Source: Paenibacillus dendrobii
Lineage (GTDB): Bacteria; Bacillota; Bacilli; Paenibacillales; Paenibacillaceae
Reading direction: 5' to 3'
NCBI RefSeq assembly: GCF_009807035.1
Contig: NZ_WUBI01000001.1
Coordinates: 1 to 64,000, forward strand
DNA length: 64,000 nt
The notes under the pieces were generated by a model, which was not told the DNA's origin, ran no database searches, and saw only the letters and a list, made by a program, of their open reading frames with translations. Of this stretch, positions 62,621 to 64,000 are shown one piece after another. Each line of letters begins with the position of its first letter. The first letter of the stretch is position 1. Made by a program: the position numbers and the translations under genes.

Positions 62621-64000
62621 ATGAATGTTCTCAGGCAAATGCAGAGCTTTTTTTGGGAGAAACGGAGTTTTCTTTATCTATCTATACTCTGCCTCGCCAT
62701 AGCTACTGCCTTGGGGCTAGTGACCCCAAACCTGCTGCGCAAGCTGATTGATGATGCAATCTTGCCGCGGCAATTTGACAAAGTTCCCATGCTGGCACTC
62801 ACCGTTATCGGTGTTGTCATCGTGAAAGCGCTAATGCAGTTTTTAAGCGGTCTTCTAGGCGGAAGAATGGGGAACTATCTGGCATACCGTTTACGCAACG
62901 GTTGCTACGAGAAACTGCAAGTCTTGTCTTTCCGGTATTACGACACGGCCAGAACCGGGGATTTGATGTCCCGACTGACCGGGGATCTCGAAGCGATCCG
63001 CCAATTTATCGCTTTCGGCATTCCACAAATACTCAATACGATTCTGATGGTGGTTTTTGGAGCCATCGTGATGCTGTCGATCAGTTGGCAGCTTACGCTC
63101 CTCACAATGATCAGCATTCCGTTTCTCGTCATTGTCGCATTGAAGTTCGAGAATCGCATCCATCCTGCTTTTCAGGAAATGCGGCTGGCACTCAGCGCAT
63201 TGACCACATCGGTTCAGGAGAATATTACGGGAGTAAGAACAGTCAAATCCTTTGCGCGTGAGCCTCATGAGGTCGATAAATTCTCACTGCGCAACGAGCG
63301 TTACAAGAGCAATCAAATTTTTGCTTCGGGATTGTGGAGCCGTTACTTTCCTCTGATGGAGCTGTTGGCGTCTATCTGTGTCGTCATTCTGCTCGGCGTC
63401 GGGGGAACTCTCGTCATTCATAAATCATTGTCACTGGGTGAGCTTGTCGCTTTCTTCAGCTTAATCTGGTACATTATCGGTCCGATGTGGAACATCGGAT
63501 ATCTGATCAACAACTATACACAATCGGAAGCTTCGGGCGAACGTGTCATGGAACTCTTGAATCAGCCGATCGACGTAAAAGATAAGGATAATGCAATCCA
63601 GCTTCGTGCAGAGGACGTCAAGGGACATGTGACATTCAATCATGTAACCTTTGCTTACGGGAACAAGCTGGCTGCAATCCAGGACATTCATTTGGATGCG
63701 CCTCCAGGAACGGTCATCGGCTTACTTGGCGGTACCGGTTCCGGTAAGTCCACCATTATTCAACTTCTGATGCATGCTTACAATGTGAACGGCGGAAGCA
63801 TCAAGCTGGACGGCGTGAATATCAATGATATTCAGGTTCAGAGCCTTCGGAGCCAGATTTCATCCGTATTTCAGGAGACTTTCCTGTTCTCCTCCAGTAT
63901 CCGCAACAATATCGCTTACGGCCTCAAGGACGTTTCGATGGAGGAAATTATACGTGCCGCGAAGCTGGCTAAGGCGCATGATTTTATCATGGAAATGGCT
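62621..64000 (+). CDS. ABC exporter half-transporter, 3'-truncated by window edge
   Basis: 460 codons visible, open to the right edge. ATG 62621 follows AAGGAGGAG. An exporter-type membrane domain with about six segments comes first (residues 1-310; VTPNLLRKLIDDAILPRQF, FFDTxxTGDLMSRL-like YYDTARTGDLMSRLTGD, and the coupling region VQENITGVRTVKSFAREPHE). The nucleotide-binding domain begins near 345 with Walker A GGTGSGKST (about 371) and the Q-loop SSVFQETFLFSSSIRNNIAYG. The signature motif and Walker B lie beyond the edge. Such half-transporters often occur in heterodimeric pairs, so a partner gene may follow. Confidence 0.92.
   Translation, partial: MNVLRQMQSFFWEKRSFLYLSILCLAIATALGLVTPNLLRKLIDDAILPRQFDKVPMLALTVIGVVIVKALMQFLSGLLGGRMGNYLAYRLRNGCYEKLQVLSFRYYDTARTGDLMSRLTGDLEAIRQFIAFGIPQILNTILMVVFGAIVMLSISWQLTLLTMISIPFLVIVALKFENRIHPAFQEMRLALSALTTSVQENITGVRTVKSFAREPHEVDKFSLRNERYKSNQIFASGLWSRYFPLMELLASICVVILLGVGGTLVIHKSLSLGELVAFFSLIWYIIGPMWNIGYLINNYTQSEASGERVMELLNQPIDVKDKDNAIQLRAEDVKGHVTFNHVTFAYGNKLAAIQDIHLDAPPGTVIGLLGGTGSGKSTIIQLLMHAYNVNGGSIKLDGVNINDIQVQSLRSQISSVFQETFLFSSSIRNNIAYGLKDVSMEEIIRAAKLAKAHDFIMEMA

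Overview
The window looks like a chromosomal segment of a Gram-positive, Paenibacillus-type Firmicute. The pointers are strong AGGAGG-type ribosome sites with frequent GTG/TTG starts, a proline T-box, a ZTP riboswitch, several SLH-domain surface proteins, amidases with copper-amine-oxidase-N-like domains, and a tandem dynamin of the DynA type. Genus is inference; no rRNA or tRNA gene is present to anchor it.

Layout. (1) 1-11.3 kb is the 3' end of a hybrid NRPS/PKS cluster: an NRPS cut by the left edge (A-PCP-C-A-PCP), a KS-AT-ACP-thioester reductase PKS, an SbnA-like PLP enzyme (diaminopropionate pathway), an MFS exporter and a broken type II thioesterase, closed by a terminator. Two catalytic residues look lost here: the AT nucleophile (GHSxG reads GHGTG) and the second His of the condensation motif (HHxxxDG reads HDSMLDG). 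(2) 11.3-30 kb is mixed housekeeping and accessory DNA: ArsR + SRPBCC pair, a membrane GGDEF cyclase, three aminoglycoside/choline-kinase-like phosphotransferases (one fused to a GNAT domain), an aldehyde dehydrogenase-DUF779 operon, TetR facing a frameshifted dienelactone-hydrolase-like gene, a secreted 5'-nucleotidase, a ZTP riboswitch driving a FolD-cyclodeaminase fusion, NUDIX, AraC and ankyrin genes. (3) 30-38.5 kb joins proline synthesis and methionine salvage: T-box, proB-proA-proC-mtnW-mtnX-mtnB on the minus strand, with mtnE and a nitrilase-family mtnU-like gene next door. (4) 38.5-41.7 kb is a LysR gene divergent from leuCD. (5) 41.9-57.1 kb is a cell-envelope region: two paralogous amidase + GerMN-lipoprotein pairs flank three phage-tail-collar-like genes, a GNAT gene and a 1734-residue SLH protein with ten X2-like repeats; a second SLH protein follows. 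(6) 57.1-64 kb carries nth, a small unknown protein, dynA and an ABC exporter cut by the right edge.

Most notable non-textbook structure: two 75-bp elements (54187-54261, 57817-57891) that share 10-bp terminal inverted repeats and an interior of exactly 55 bp, but have different interior sequences that each still fold back on themselves. This looks like a dispersed hairpin family kept by structure. Also worth attention are the FolD-cyclodeaminase fusion with a changed FolD active-site residue, the APH-GNAT fusion, and the duplicated amidase/GerMN module.
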